Positions 10,746 through 23,497 of a DNA stretch of 64,000 nt are shown here, one piece after another. A program made the position numbers and the translations under genes. Origin of the DNA: Nemertoderma westbladi. Lineage: Eukaryota; Xenacoelomorpha; Nemertodermatida; Nemertodermatidae. The notes beneath the pieces are model-generated. The model was not told the DNA's origin, made no database searches, and saw only the letters and a program-made list of their open reading frames with translations. Numbering within the stretch: the first letter of the stretch is position 1; the number at the start of each line of letters is the position of its first letter. The stretch lies in assembly GCA_032718475.1 (NCBI GenBank), contig JAUCBJ010008137.1:23753-87752 (forward strand), given 5' to 3'.

Positions 10746-12110
10746 CTCAATCTTTAAAGTCAGAATATTCTCTCAGCTTTTCTATCTGTTTTACCATGGA
10801 TTCACTACGGTGAACAAACTCAGGGACAGGATGGCCGGCTAGAGATCGGGCCGCAGCAATGAACGGGAACATCACGGGAATGTAGACGAGAGACAACCCG
10901 CAATACCATTTAGAGTTATTCGCCCATCGCCTGAAAGGTTAGACAGCGTTCGATCCTTGCTACCTAAGTATAAGACCAAAAGATCAAAAGGTAGACGTAG
11001 TGACACGCTGTAAGCCCAAAATTACATCATAGGGACTGTACTGTCTTGATTCAGGAAAACCCACAGTAGACCTTCACATTCCTACGGGGGAGGGAGAGCG
11101 CAGGCAGATACTAGTATGCAGATAAGACGTAGGCACACCGGTACAAGGCATACACATTGGTTAGGGTGCAGCAAACTGTACGCTTAACTCTTGCTAAGTA
11201 CAGGTGTGTGTGCGACTATTTGTAGTACGACGGTGTCCATTGCATTAGAACTTGTAGGCTAGGGGGGTTGCTGTGTTTTCACCTGAATTGGGATTGTACC
11301 GTTCAGGCGGTAGGGCAGTTTACGTACTAGGCGCAAATAAATTGAGGCTATCAGGGATATACTAACATCTACCGTGTCCCCGCCAACGCCCTAATAGGAA
11401 GTTACCCGGACTACCTGGGTGACTAAAATTCTAGATAGGAGCCAGGATAGCTATTAGTACATGTACGCCTACAGTAGTAAACTAACACATCTCTTCTTAG
11501 TATCAGGGACCTGGTACCTAAAATTGCCGAATTCTGGGCGTAGTATTAACCTTATGCCTGAATTTGAGTCCTGGAAATACGCAAGAGGGGAAGGAACCTT
11601 ATCATTCGTGAGTATTGGACCTACAAGTTACAAAAATTAGAATATTCGTAAAATGCACACCGTACCCAGTAATTATATATGTGAAGGAGCAAAACTGTTT
11701 TGACCGTTCAGAATTAACACACGCGCGTTAGAAATTATTTACACCTCGAAATATATAAAATTAACTTTGTCCGTACTGTGCTTTGCCCGCTAGTTAGACA
11801 TCTCCAAATCTCTGTCTGTACCTAGCTAGCGTCTCTTCGCCCAACCATATAAATCACACCGCGGCAAAGTATACGAGCCCCTTAGTCCGTCAGTGAGTCA
11901 GCCTGATTTTAGGATTCGCTGCGCGGGATTTGTTTTATCGAAGTTTGTCTGCTCGTAGACTGTTTTCTGCCTCACCGGTTATAAGAGATCGATACTGCAA
12001 TATATTCGTTTACTTAGAGTTTACTGTTTTGGTGAGAAGGTCGGATTTATGATTTGATTTACAAACTTTACAGTAGGATATTGCAGGTATTGTTACCGTC
12101 TCTTCCAATA

Positions 12111-12678
12111 GTAGGAATGTGTTTTACTGAACTACGGTTCGGTAGGACTAAAGTTATTTGAAAATTTTGTATTTTGAGGTAAAAATTCGTATTTGATTAG
12201 CTAAGTGCTAATTTTTTGAAATAAAATTTGATTTGAACCGCGTGTAAAAATATTTTGGAATTGAATACCGGTGTTTAAAGGGGTTTAAATACCATATTGT
12301 ACCGGTACAAAATTTTCGTAAAGTAAAACCTAACTCTTTTGTTTTTCAGGATTCAGCACTCATTTCTAGACTGTAACGGGAGCAAGACCGTGTTTAGCAA
12401 GTTTGGGAGATAGATAACTCAACAACTTTGGTTGGGAAAATCGCGTTTCGTCCGCAACGTTAAAAACGGAAAGGTTCACGTCCGGTTTGTATCTGGGAAT
12501 CTGTTTTTCTGGAGAATTATTGGAGTGGGTGAGTTTGAAAAGTTGCATAAATAAGTTAGGCATTACCGTATTAGTTAAAATTATTGTGGGTTCCACTGTC
12601 TCAAGTATTTATGCATTCCGTATGATTTCTTTGTTCATTGCTGAATTAGTCCGTATTATTGTATTTAATTTACCTTTT
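12111..12678 (+). other. Element A leader, 5' part
   Basis: Non-coding sequence between the LTR and the hairpin cluster. A pyrimidine tract with CAG (TTTGTTTTTCAG, ending 12350) looks like a splice acceptor, and GGTGAGTTTG near 12528 looks like a donor. Either could serve a spliced message for the downstream ORF, but neither is shown to be used. Confidence 0.4.
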
Positions 12679-12835
12679 GATAACGCATATCGTTATCCGA
12701 TTTATTTGTTATAAAATTGGCCGCTAGGCTAATTTTATTATATACTTATTCCGTGACATTTATTTGCTGTAAAATTGGCCGTTTAGGCTAATTTTATCCA
12801 TCTGCTATAAAATCGGCCGGTAGGCTAATTTTATA
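12679..12835 (+). other. Hairpin cluster before element A gag
   Basis: A 7-bp hairpin (GATAACG/CGTTATC, 12679-12697) is followed by three near-identical stem-loops of about 11-12 bp: 12711-12738, 12770-12796 and 12807-12834. Each has the form TAAAATTGGCC, a 4-5 base loop, then GGCTAATTTTA, with a G-U pair in the stem. They stand in tandem 85-210 bases before the gag ATG, the usual place for retroelement packaging or translation signals. Confidence 0.75.
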
Positions 12836-12919
12836 AGACTGTAATTAGTACCGTTTAGATATAAATACGGTAAAACTCGATACTTTGACACTCACTTTAC
12901 TTGACTTACAACTACCGAA

Positions 12920-15900
12920 ATGAGTGACAAACAAGACTATACAAAGAATACACCTACCGACTATGACTCGTGTGACGCGGATAAGTCAGCAGCGGAAGGA
13001 CAACAGGGGAAGACTCGCGAGCCTACCGAACCTACACCGTGTGCGTCACCAGTACATCCAACGGGAGTACCGGATGCCGTAGTACGAGGCGACGGCAGGA
13101 CCGAGGACTTTCTAACTGTTCCGCAACCTAGATACAGGGAAACGGACATGGTAAGTTCAGCAGGAAGCCAGGAAAGTGTGGTTAGAAGCGTCGGAGGTTA
13201 CATGGCGCATATAACCAGGAGTATTGGAGAAGGTCATCGCATATTAGACGAGTTGACCGCTCCGATGTCTCGATTCGAGTTCTACACCCTCCAGGTTAGA
13301 GTACAAAGTAGAGTACACAAGTCCGTAGATAACCTAATTGGTCTACAAGATCTAGCTAGACAGAGACAGGACATGGATACTCAACTTAGAATCCTCGAGA
13401 AACTAATGATCGCTAGAGAGAAACTGATTCAGTTTAAGTCGACGATTAGACAGATACAACAGGAACAAGCGGACCAGTTGTTAGGTGAGTCAGTTTCGGA
13501 CGAATTATTACAGCCCGAGGAAGAACAGGAATTGTACCGACTGGATGGACAATTGAAACACCTGACGGACCACTTACGTATGTGCGGCGAAGACGTCGGC
13601 GATTCGGAAACCGTGCCGGAATATACGAGGGAAACTACACCCGTACGAATCGAATCGGCACCGGGAATACTGGACCAATCGTTAGTGAGTATTCGTAGCG
13701 AAATCGGCGAGGGAAGTATGGCTACGTCAGAAATTTCCAGACAGCAACAACAGCACGACAGACAACAACGAGAAGCGGAGGAACAAGCACAACTGTTGAC
13801 GGCACAAGCAGCGATGCAAGAAGAGAAACTACGCGTTGCGAATGTTGCAAGAATCTCTCATCTGCAAGAACAAGCCGAGTTGGAAGCAGCTGAGATGGAA
13901 AGGTTGGAGCTAGAAATAGCACAGCGAACAGCGACAGCTGAGTTAGCGCAACAAGCGGCAGCAGCTGAGTTAGAACGACAAGCAGCAGCAGCGGAGTCGG
14001 AGCGACGAGCAGCAGCAGCGGAACTAGAGCGACGAGCAGCGGAGTTGGAAGAACATAAGCGAGTTTCGGAAGCAAGAGCTGAAATGAAAAAACGGCAAAT
14101 AAAGGCTCAATCAGCGATAAGACAAGCAGAGCTCGAGGCGCAACAACAACAGACGGAACAACGCGAGAAGGAAGTTAAACTTCATTTCGAACTCGGAAAG
14201 AAGGCGAGAGAATTAGCCAACGCGAAGGAAGATCTGGATCTACAAGCCCGCGATCGATCGATGAGATCTCGAGATGGACACGATCTAGACCAGTTAGAGG
14301 TAAGGCACCGCCAAATCCAGGAACGAATGAAGGAAGGTTCGGTAGGGGCACCTGGACGAGAAAGACAATTAGTTAAGGACTTATGTCAAAGATTCCCTCA
14401 GGTAACTCCTATGTTTGCACCGGTTACGACAAAGGAACCTGTTTCGATTGCTGGTAGTAGTGATATCTCTCCTATCCATGGTGTGACGGAACACAGGTTT
14501 GTTATTCCGGACAAGTTTACACCGCCAAGAGCAACGTCGTCGCCTATCCCAAAAGTCAAGGTAAGTAACCCGCCGATTACAGATCGTAGTAGTTTGTTGA
14601 CTGGACCTGCACTACTGATGACTAAACAGGTGAGTCCACCGTCGACACCTAAACCCGTTACACACTATGCTTATCCAATGACGTTTCGACCCACAAGGCC
14701 AGTTGTTTCAAATGCTGTCATTCGCCCACCGATTCAGTTTACATCGCAATCTACGACTTCGAGGAAGACTTGTGAGCCTACCGAACAACGGAGAACAGTG
14801 GATACGCGACCGTTCAACCAGTTTACATCGCAATCTACGACTTCGAGGAAGACTTGTGAGCCTACCGAACAACGGAGAACAGTGGATACGCGACCGTTCA
14901 ACCAGTTTACATCGCAATCTACGACTTCGAGGAAGACTTGTGAGCCTACCGAACAACGGAGAACAGTGGATACGCGACCGTTCAACCAGTTTACATCGCA
15001 ATCTACGACTTCGAGGAAGACTTGTGAGCCTACCGAACAACGGAGAACAGTGGATACGCGACCGTTCAACCAGTTTACATCGCAATCTACGACTTCGAGG
15101 AAGACTTGTGAGCCTACCGAACAACGGAGACCAGTGGATACGCGACCGCTCAACCAGTTTACATCGCAATCTACGACTTCGAGGAAGACTTGTGAGCCTA
15201 CCGAACAACGGAGCGCAGTGGACGATGTTCCGAAACGGAACGTTAGAATTCGAACGACGCAACGAACGCGAGCACGTCGACCACCATATCCGGATGATAG
15301 TAGTACTTCGAGCGAATCGGATTACCCGAAACGCGAGGTATTTAGAACAGGGGCGGCCGATGAATACAAACGCGAGCGTTCAGACAACTCCTTTGCAGAC
15401 AATCCTCCACAGAATACACCAACACAGAAGGCGTTACAACCAACGGACGCAATTAGTACACAACAGTTCGCCGACATCCTGCGACCAGTTGTTAATAAGT
15501 TGGCTCAGATCGAGGAACGTCTGGAGGAAGGTTACACCGACAGTTCGAGAAATTCCGAATTCGAACACAATAGACACCCGAAGGAACCACAAAGACCGGT
15601 ACCTTCAAACCCCACATCGTATCAGGGAAAAGCGCCAAGAAGGGATATCAACAAGGTTACCAACCAAGGACGCGAAACACTGAACGTTGCAGAGGAGATA
15701 GCGAAATTCGCAGCCAGACAGGGATTGCCGGTACAACAACCACCGAAGTTTTCAGGTAGCTCAAAACACTGGCATACTTTCGTAGACTATATCGAATCCC
15801 AGATCGCCGTGTGCGCCTTTACATCACGGGAGAAATTTAATTACCTGCTTCAAACGTTGTCAGGAGAACCTAAACGTTTGGCGGAGACTTTCGTCGGTGT

Positions 15901-18900
15901 ACCGGACGCTTTCGAACTAGCGTACGATCGTTTAACTTCGATATACGGAGGTACAGTGAGCATGGCCAGGTCAGTAATAGAGGAACTCTGTAAGGGAGGG
16001 GCTATCACTAAACCCGTCGACTTACTAAAACTAGCTGACGAGATCAAGAACGCTATCACTACCTTAAGATCAATTGGACAACTTGATTACGGGAATACCC
16101 CTACAGTCCTATTAAAGATCATAGGACGACTCCACCATCGACTTCGTCGGGAGTGGAGGAAGGTCGAATACCAGCGAGAAGAGCGGGGAGGATTCTTAAA
16201 ATTAGAAGATGTGTACCTTTTAATATCCAGGGAGGCGGTAGTAGAAACTCGATCGAACTACACCGACCAGCACATCGTGGCAGAAGGGATCACCTTGCCA
16301 TCCTCCAACCGACAAAAACCCCAGACAACATCCACTAAGACGGCCACTTACACCACACCGACGGAATCACGACAGTTCTCGGACGGAAGTAGGGTATCTG
16401 CGCCCATTGGGACAAAACAGACGAGACAGCAACTTGGTACCGACTTCAGTGGCTGCCAATACTGCGAGCATCTAGGCAAGCGGTATATCGGTCACAAGTT
16501 ACGAGGTTGTCGACAATTTCGTGAGTTGAACTCGGAAGAACGACGGCTGCAAATACGGCCACTGGACTCTTGTTGGCGGTGTACGCGACACGGACACGTC
16601 CGTAAAGATTGCCCAAATACCGACACTTGTCCATCCTGTGGACGCAACCACGACGGTCTGCTCCACACAGACAGCCACACGCCGACAAAACGCTTCGCCA
16701 GGGAACACCCGGAAGCAGCAGCGAGATGTGATGCGGCCTACCGAAAACGAGAATCAAAAACGACTCCAACCTTCGTGACCCATATTGAGGATTGCTTCTC
16801 AGAACAATCCGGATCGTCGGACGAAGAGTTAGAAGACGACGACGAATATTCCAATGGAGACGAACAACCGTCGATCGCGCTTCTGACTACTGACCAACTG
16901 AAGGGATTCAGTGTAATTCCGATTAAGGTTACTGGCACAAAGGGGAGCAAGAGGATCTATGCGATTCTAGATTCAGCCTCATCCCATAGCTACGTGGACG
17001 AAAAGATAGCTGACGTCGTGACGGATCTCAGACAAGGTAAGCACGTCAGTTATACAGTAAGTAGTATGCACGGACAGCGTGCAATACCAGTGACACGAGT
17101 TAAGTTGGACTTAGACTCTCTTCTTCCGAAATCGCAACACAGCGAGAGGGAGAGGTCTTTGTTGCCCTTTAAAGATTTAACCTTTGCGGCTACGAAGGAC
17201 TTTAGTAACCTACTAGGTCCAGTGCCGGAACAATCTCTAGAGGACCGTAAGTATTTCAGACACCTTGGTGTACCCGAATGTCCTGTCAATTATAGATCGG
17301 TAGCAATGCTGATCGGGACGGACCAATTCAACCTACATCAGGTGTGGGAAACCAGACCATCGGCAGTCATAGCGGGAAACGCATACGCCTGCAGAACGCC
17401 GATAGGGTGGTATACTCGAGCACCTGTGCGCACACTAGACGTAAGTGACGAGGAAGACGATGTACAGAGTACATGTAGTTTATTAACTACAAATTCAATT
17501 CATTCCTTTTCACACGACGTGAACCATACTACACTACAGTCGACAAAACATGACAGACGTGTAACTAGTATGATAAGTCACAAGGAGCAGCTAACCCACC
17601 AGGTGAGTTTAGAACTTGGGGAGAAGACGAGTCAGCTAGAGATTCCATCGACGACAGATGATAGGCTTGCGAGTCTACCTACCCCAATAACCTCAACAGT
17701 GCCCGTCGATATCGATGATGACGCGTTGAAAAATCATCAGTTGGAACAAGCCGCCTTGGACAAAGAATTAACGGAGAAGACTATCAGGTGGTTAGAACAA
17801 GATACAGCTGAACCTGGTAGCTACGAACCTTGTATGTCGGAACAGGAGAAACAATCTCTGAAGATCATGGAAGATACTATCCACCAGACGAAAGACGGAC
17901 ATTATGAGGTAGGGATGTTATGGCGTAGCCAAAGTCCTAAACTTATAAACAACTATCCACTTGCTTTAAGACGTCTACACTCAATCCGACAACGTCTATT
18001 AAAAGACGAGAAAGCCCATCTGCAGTATAACACTCAGATGGAGACGTATTTGACAAAGGGATACGCTATCCGAATGACTAACCCGGAGATAGTGACTGAC
18101 CAAACCTATTACTTGCCACATCACTATGTGAGACATCCCGACAAACCAGATAAAGTACGCGTAGTCAATGACTGTGCGGCTCTGTTTGAGGGAATGTCCC
18201 TCAATAGCGAGTTGATGGATGGACCAAACATGAATAATTATCTTATGGGGGTGATTATGCGCTTCCGTCAGCGTCAAGTAGCTTTTACTTGTGACGTTGA
18301 AGCGATGTTTCACCAAGTGAGAGCGTTAGAGCGAGACAGAGACAGTTTGCGGTTCCTCTGGTACCCGGAAGGAGACTTAAGTCTACCACCGGCGACTTAC
18401 CAAATGCAAGTTCGCGTTTTCGGTGCCAGAGACAGCCCAAATTGTACGATGTACGCCCTAAAGCAGGCCGCTAGGGATCAGAAACATCTATATGACCCAG
18501 AGATAATTAGAATTGTGGAGCGTGACTTTTACGTTGATGACGGTTTACAGAGTTGCGACACAGTAGAACGTGCTACAACAGTAGCATATCAATTACGGGA
18601 CTGCTTAGCGGGCGGAGGTTTTAACCTCACCAAATTCGCCTCAAACAGTGCCGAATTAGTAGACTCATTCGGAACTACTGAGCGTGGAGGTGGTGACATA
18701 GACCTAGAGTTCGAACCACTACCGACGACTAAGGTGTTGGGGCTCTTTTGGGACCCAAACACAGACAACTTTCGAGTGAAAGTGAGACTGGACAGTCAAG
18801 AGAACACACTGACAAAGAGATCATGCTTGTCAAAGTTGAGCCGATTGTTCGATCCGTTAGGATTCATCAGTCCAGTGATACTGCAAGCCCGCATTTATAT

Positions 18901-19629
18901 GCGCAGTATATGGAAGGATGGACTAACATGGGACGAGCCGATCTCATCAGACCAAGTGGACTTATGGAAGACCTGGGAGACGGAATTATCTTCGCTAGAG
19001 GATTATTCCATACCCAGGGTTTACTTTCCATTACAAAGTACATTTCCTGACAACTTGGAACTACACTGTTTTTCTGACGCCAGTGACAACGGTTTTGGTG
19101 TGGCAGCGTACTTGCGCAGACAAGTAGAATCAGACGAGTTCGATGTTTCGCTCATTACTTCTAAGGCTAAGACCATGCCTACTAAGTATATGACGACACC
19201 ACGAGCCGAGCTACAAGCCGCGACCCTGTCAACCACCATCGTGAACCTCATACAGACAGAACTACAGTCGAGTTTACAGATATTTTATTGGACTGACGCG
19301 ACGTTGGTTTTATTTTACATAAACAACGACACACTCGAATTCAAGACATTCGTAGCTAACCGTCGCGCGGAAATTCTAGACCGTTCAATAAAAGGGGATT
19401 GGCGACATTGTCCCGGACCACAAAACCCAGCTGATATTGCGTCGCGAGGAATGATGCCTGAGGAATTCTGTAAACCGGAGAACAAAGAATTTTGGCAACA
19501 CGGACCCCAATTCTTGCAGAAATCGACACAAGATTGGCCTCCGTTATACGACAACAAGTCCAACACTATTCCAAAGGACGCCGAAATCAAGAAACCAAAA
19601 AAGGGGAAAGCAAAGAAAAAGACTACTAC
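12920..19629 (+). CDS. Element A gag-pol polyprotein, part 1: gag, protease, RT, RNase H
   Basis: The ATG at 12920 opens an unbroken frame of about 2236 codons. Residues 270-450 are a long Ala/Glu/Gln/Arg coiled coil. Residues 606-768 are 28-residue repeats. A DUF1759-like gag region starts near 940 (PPKFSGSSKHWHTF). A CCHC knuckle (CWRCTRHGHVRKDC) is at 1218, with a second C-x2-C cluster after it. The A17-type protease has LDSASSHSYV with Asp1351. RT has FTCDVEAMFHQV (Asp1792) and FYVDDG (Asp1873-1874). RNase H has FSDASDNGFGVAAYL (Asp2053). All visible catalytic acids are present. The frame runs into LINE-2, which separates it from integrase. BEL/Pao assignment is secure from RT and protease form. 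Confidence 0.92.
14735..15222 (+). repeat. Six 84-bp tandem repeats in gag, each carrying motif A
   Basis: Copies start at 14735, 14819, 14903, 14987, 15071 and 15155. The first four are almost identical and the last is partial. Each codes 28 residues including SRKTCEPTEQRR and holds one copy of the dispersed motif GAAGACTTGTGAGCCT. Because 84 is divisible by three, the gag frame is kept; the long ORFs seen here in other frames come from the repeat. Confidence 0.95.
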
Positions 19630-22600
19630 TACTACTAGGATCGGCATGCTGCATTGCAGCTGCATTTTTAAGAATGCTGTGCCGGCTTGTCAACAAAATT
19701 GCACCGCCACAACTCCCTATCACCCATGACATTTGCTAGATCATCCGCATCTTTAAGGCCAGTGTCCTTTAAGATGCGTCTCAAGAAAGTCATGGGCTGT
19801 CCACCATGCTTATTCGCTCCATGAGGCTGCCAAAGTACAAGATTATGCACTGGCTGGTCCTCACGGCGAAAGCAATGTCCTGCAAAGCGGAGGCGATTTT
19901 GTTCTAGTGTCAAGCTTGGGGGAACCAATGAGTCACCTCCAATGTTATATAGTGTCTGGTTGGAGATGTGTGCATTGTACTTGACACAATGTACCCGGCG
20001 TAGCATTCTTGTGAATGTGCCATCCAGATATTTGGTGTCCTCAGCAGTTAGAGTCCAGCATGGACTCCCTTAGAGGAGTACTGGAACTACTGCTGCTCTA
20101 AATAATCGGACCTTAAGTTTCCGATTAATTCTAGGTGACTTCCAAATCCTGGAAAGCCTATTCAAGGCTGCCCATGCCTTTCCCTTACGTATTCGAAGGT
20201 CCTCACCTGACTTCCGGATCCATGATCCCAGGTAACAGAAGTCGTCCACATGCTCAAGCATACCATCCTTTGAGCTTATGCTCATCCGATCAGAGACTTG
20301 CTGAGGACTTTCAAAGTTAACTGTCAGAATTTTGGTCTTTCTGGAGTTAATAAAAAGACCAACATTAGAAGCAGCATGTTCTAATGAGCTGAGGAGCCGC
20401 TGGGCTCCCTCTAATGATTCTGAGAGTACTCCTAAGTCATCAGCAAAGTCTAGATCAGTTAGGTACTTGGCAGGATTTCCTCGACTTCTGGAGCCAGTAG
20501 GTGGAGTTATAATCACCCCATCATCATTATGATGATCTAAGGACATGCGTAGAACATAGTCAACCACAATAATGAACAAGAATGGTGCAAGTGTGTCTCC
20601 TTGGAGGACGCCCCATAACACTTCAAATGGTTCTGTGTCACCGTCAACAGTAGACACAAATGTTGTCGAACCATCGTATACTGATCTGATTGCTGCAATA
20701 ATTTCATCAGGAATCCCATATAATGAAAGTATGCTGAACATACGTGAGCGAGAGACTGAATCAAAGGCCTTGAAGAAGTCAACAAAGATAACAGCCAGAT
20801 GCCTGTCTTTTTTTTTTTGATAACTCTTCAATTATCCTTCTAAGTGCCAAAATGGGCTCCATGGTCCCACGACCTTTACGGAACCCATTCTGATTTCCAC
20901 GTAGCAGTCTCTCAATGGGATCCCTGATGCGATTTAATAGAATTCTATTGTATAGTTTTGCAGCAATCGAGATCAATGAGATTCCCCGAAAAGAACCATA
21001 GAGTGTTAGGTTGCCCTTCTTGGGAACTGGCACCAACTTATTTGTTTTCATTTCTTGTGGGACTCTTGTTGTACGGTACATGTCTACTATGATGGGATAG
21101 ATGAGCTTTAAACACTCAGGTATTTTAAAGACCTCAGGGGGAACACCATCTACTCCACTGGCACGATTGGTCTTAATGCTCTTTGCAGCAGCCTTCACTT
21201 CTGCAAAGGAGATATCGCCAATGGGAATATCTGGGAGTACAGACTCAGACACTTTTACTTCTATAAAGTTATCAGGCAATACCCTGTCATTATTGAGGAG
21301 CTTTTCAAAGTGGGCTTTCCAACCATTGAGGCGATCGGCTGGTGATTCAGCCTTAACCTTGGTGGTTGGTTTGCTTTTCCGCCCAGTAAGCAGATTGATC
21401 GATTTCCATGCCTGGGATGATTGCCTGCTGTCGTCAGCATCATTGATGGCATCAACCTGTTGGTTTATTAGCTCCTGTAGATTAACAGAGTACTGCCTAT
21501 TCAGGGACCTAGATGCAGCTTTAACTGCATTCTTGGCCGCTGTTGTCTGTTTGAGTCGGGACTCTTTCTGCGCCTTATGAAGGTCATTTCGGCACTTCTG
21601 AATTTTGTTGTCAGTCCAGGGGGCCCTTTTCCTGTTTCGAGGGTATACAGGAACTGTTTCTGCAGCTGCTAACTTAACTGCTTCTGTAAAGGCAGTATAG
21701 CCCTCACAGTGATCTGCCGCCTCAGAGGCAAGAGCCTCATACCTGTTGTTCAGCTGTAGTGTGAAGTTGGATCTCACACTTGGCTGTTGCAACAGAGAGG
21801 ACCAGTCATGCCGTGGCAAGGCAGATTTCGTTGTTCTGCTAGCACGCAGACTAAGTCTTACCTTGGCCACAATAAGGCGGTGATCACTGGAGAAGGGTCG
21901 AAGTGTAAATGCATTACAGTCTTGTATAGAGCTCCTGTATTTCCTACGAAACAGAATATGGTCTATCTGGGACTTGTGACCACTGGGTCCACTATGAGTC
22001 CATAGCTTTCCAGTTCGCTTCTTGAACTGGGTTCCAGCCGAAAACAATCCATTTCCAGAGATAAAATCCTGAAGATGGACAGAATTTCGGTTAACACTAT
22101 TGCTATAGACCCAGGGCGATGTAGGTGATTGCTGCAGACTTGCATTAAAGTCTCCCAGGAATGTTAAGAATGCATGCTGATCCACTCCATCAGTTGCTGC
22201 TTGTAGATTGTGGTAGAAATAGTCCACCTCCTCTACAGGGGCAACACTAGTTGGAGAGTAGCACACAATCAGAACCACCTTAGGAAACTTCTTAGCCAGT
22301 CTTCCAGAACATGAGAAGTGGCAACGGATGATGCGGTTAGAGATTTGGTCTATTTTGTCCAATGCTGCATGTGCAGTTGGATTCATCAATAGACCAATTC
22401 CACCATTGCCACTATCATCTGCTGACGCGAGGGCGAGTCGCCAACCGCCCCCCATGTCCTTAATCAGAACCTCATCAGTCTGTCCAGTCTGCATTCGGTG
22501 CTCTTGAACACCCACTGCGCTAAGAGAAAGCTTATCTGCCAAGGCAGTCAGCTCACCTTGTCGCATTGGGGACCCGAGTGTTAGGGTGTTTACTGAGGCT

Positions 22601-22645
22601 AGTCTAGTGACTTGCCTCAGATTCACCAATGGCTTTGTTGGTCGG
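19630..22645 (-). mobile_element. LINE-2 copy inserted in element A pol
   Basis: A nearly complete APE-type LINE lies opposite to element A. Its 3' end is at about 19630, with a TAG/GTA-type tail next to 19626-19642. Its 5' end is near 22645, where pol sequence resumes. The last 60 bp match the tail of the truncated copy at 3480 and the tail of the retroposon ending at 24028. No clear target duplication was found. The flanks share only a loose lysine-coding, A-rich similarity. Confidence 0.85.
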
Positions 22646-22668
22646 GGTGGAACAGACAACGGCGGCAA
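19668..22668 (-). pseudogene. LINE-2 endonuclease/reverse transcriptase ORF
   Basis: Reading from 22668 down, the order is an APE endonuclease (GVQEHRM, FLGDFNASL, SQIDHILF, FSSDHRLI), a linker, RT (SFRGISLISIAAKLYNRIL, NGFRKGRGTMEPI, VIFVDFFKAFDSVSR, LDFADDLGVLS) and the C-terminal half. A frameshift lies in a T11 run (20808-20818). A stop near 20070 interrupts the frame where the copy at 3480-4455 codes Tyr. No ATG precedes the endonuclease, so the 5' end is truncated or lost. The copy is therefore inactive but recent. The clade is not settled (RTE- or I-like). Confidence 0.85.
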
Positions 22669-23497
22669 AACTCAAGAAAAAACCGAAGGCGAAATGGAAA
22701 GATATAACTTCAAAGGTCAAGAGAGGAAGACTTGCGAGCCTTTCTACACCAGACATATCGCCAGACGGTCAACCAGACATATCGCCAGACGGTCAACCAG
22801 ACACGTTACCAGACGGTCAACCAGACATTTTACTAGACAGCCAACCAGACATTTTGCCAGACATATCACAAAATGTTCCACCAGACGCTAGTAACACACT
22901 GACAAACAGTAAAGCCGCAGTTTCCCTATTGGAGCGGCCTTCTATTGACAAACAACCAGATACGTTACCAGACGTATCGCCAGACACATTACTAGACAGT
23001 CGACTAGACATTTTGTCAGAAACATCACAAAATGTTCTACCGGACATTAGTAATGTATCGACTAACAATAAAGCCGCAGTTTCCCTATTGGAGCGGCCTT
23101 GTATTGACAAACTACCAATTTTGACACATTTGAGCAACCATAAGCACGGTGAAACCTCATGTATTACAGATGTGGGTAGTACCTACGCTAATGTAAATAC
23201 AGGTGTTACTTTGCGCTCAAGAGACATACCGAACTTGCAACCTATGGTGAGACCTGGGATTAATGTCGGCAGGAAAATAAGTTTACCGAAACCTGCTGAC
23301 CCCATAGAGTTCAAACCACCATTAACGATCGACTTACAAAGTACTGACGATCAAGGTAAGAAGACGAAGAAGGACAAATTACTTGTAGACCCGGACGGAT
23401 CAACAGTCAACAAGGGAATACTTACCGGCGGACCCGTGGGCCCTTCTAGTAAATCAAAACCTTCCAAGTTCTCCATTGACTTACCTGATGACGTCAC
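22650..23497 (+). CDS. Element A pol, part 2: low-complexity linker between RNase H and integrase
   Basis: The open frame from about 22650 codes a lysine-rich start (KKKPKAKWKDITSKVKRG) and then imperfect PD repeats (STPDISPDGQPD, QPDILPDISQNV) in two blocks that both end AAVSLLERP. It is assigned to pol because the frame meets integrase codons when the 531-bp insert and one copy of its 11-bp target duplication are disregarded. It also carries a copy of motif A (22726-22741). The role of the linker is unknown. Its first codons overlap the LINE-2 boundary, so the exact start is uncertain. Confidence 0.75.

Larger units (their letters stand above)
10295..12110 (+). repeat. Element A 5' LTR
   Basis: It begins TATAGAATTATATTCC and ends TCTTCCAATA. 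The same 1816 bp recur at 31310-33125. The ends are TAT...ATA rather than the common TG...CA, but the 5-bp target duplication fixes them. Differences noticed are T/C at about 11110 and A/C at about 11462. From 5' to 3' it holds a tRNA-like module, three CCAAT boxes, a dyad, a TATA box and an AATAAA near 11336. U3 would then be about 440 bp, with a very long R/U5. Confidence 0.92.

Noticed and set aside
14703-15683. 326-codon plus ORF and two minus ORFs over the gag repeats
   Set aside because: The 84-bp unit is divisible by three and stop-free in several frames. The gag frame has the domains; these are shadows.
19580-22690. Target-site duplication around LINE-2 in element A pol
   Set aside because: The flanks share only an A-rich, lysine-coding similarity with many mismatches, too poor for a recent insertion.
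22586-22891. Arginine-rich ORF (TRHIARRSTRH repeats)
   Set aside because: Wrong-frame reading of the PD-repeat linker of element A pol, which joins integrase in its own frame.
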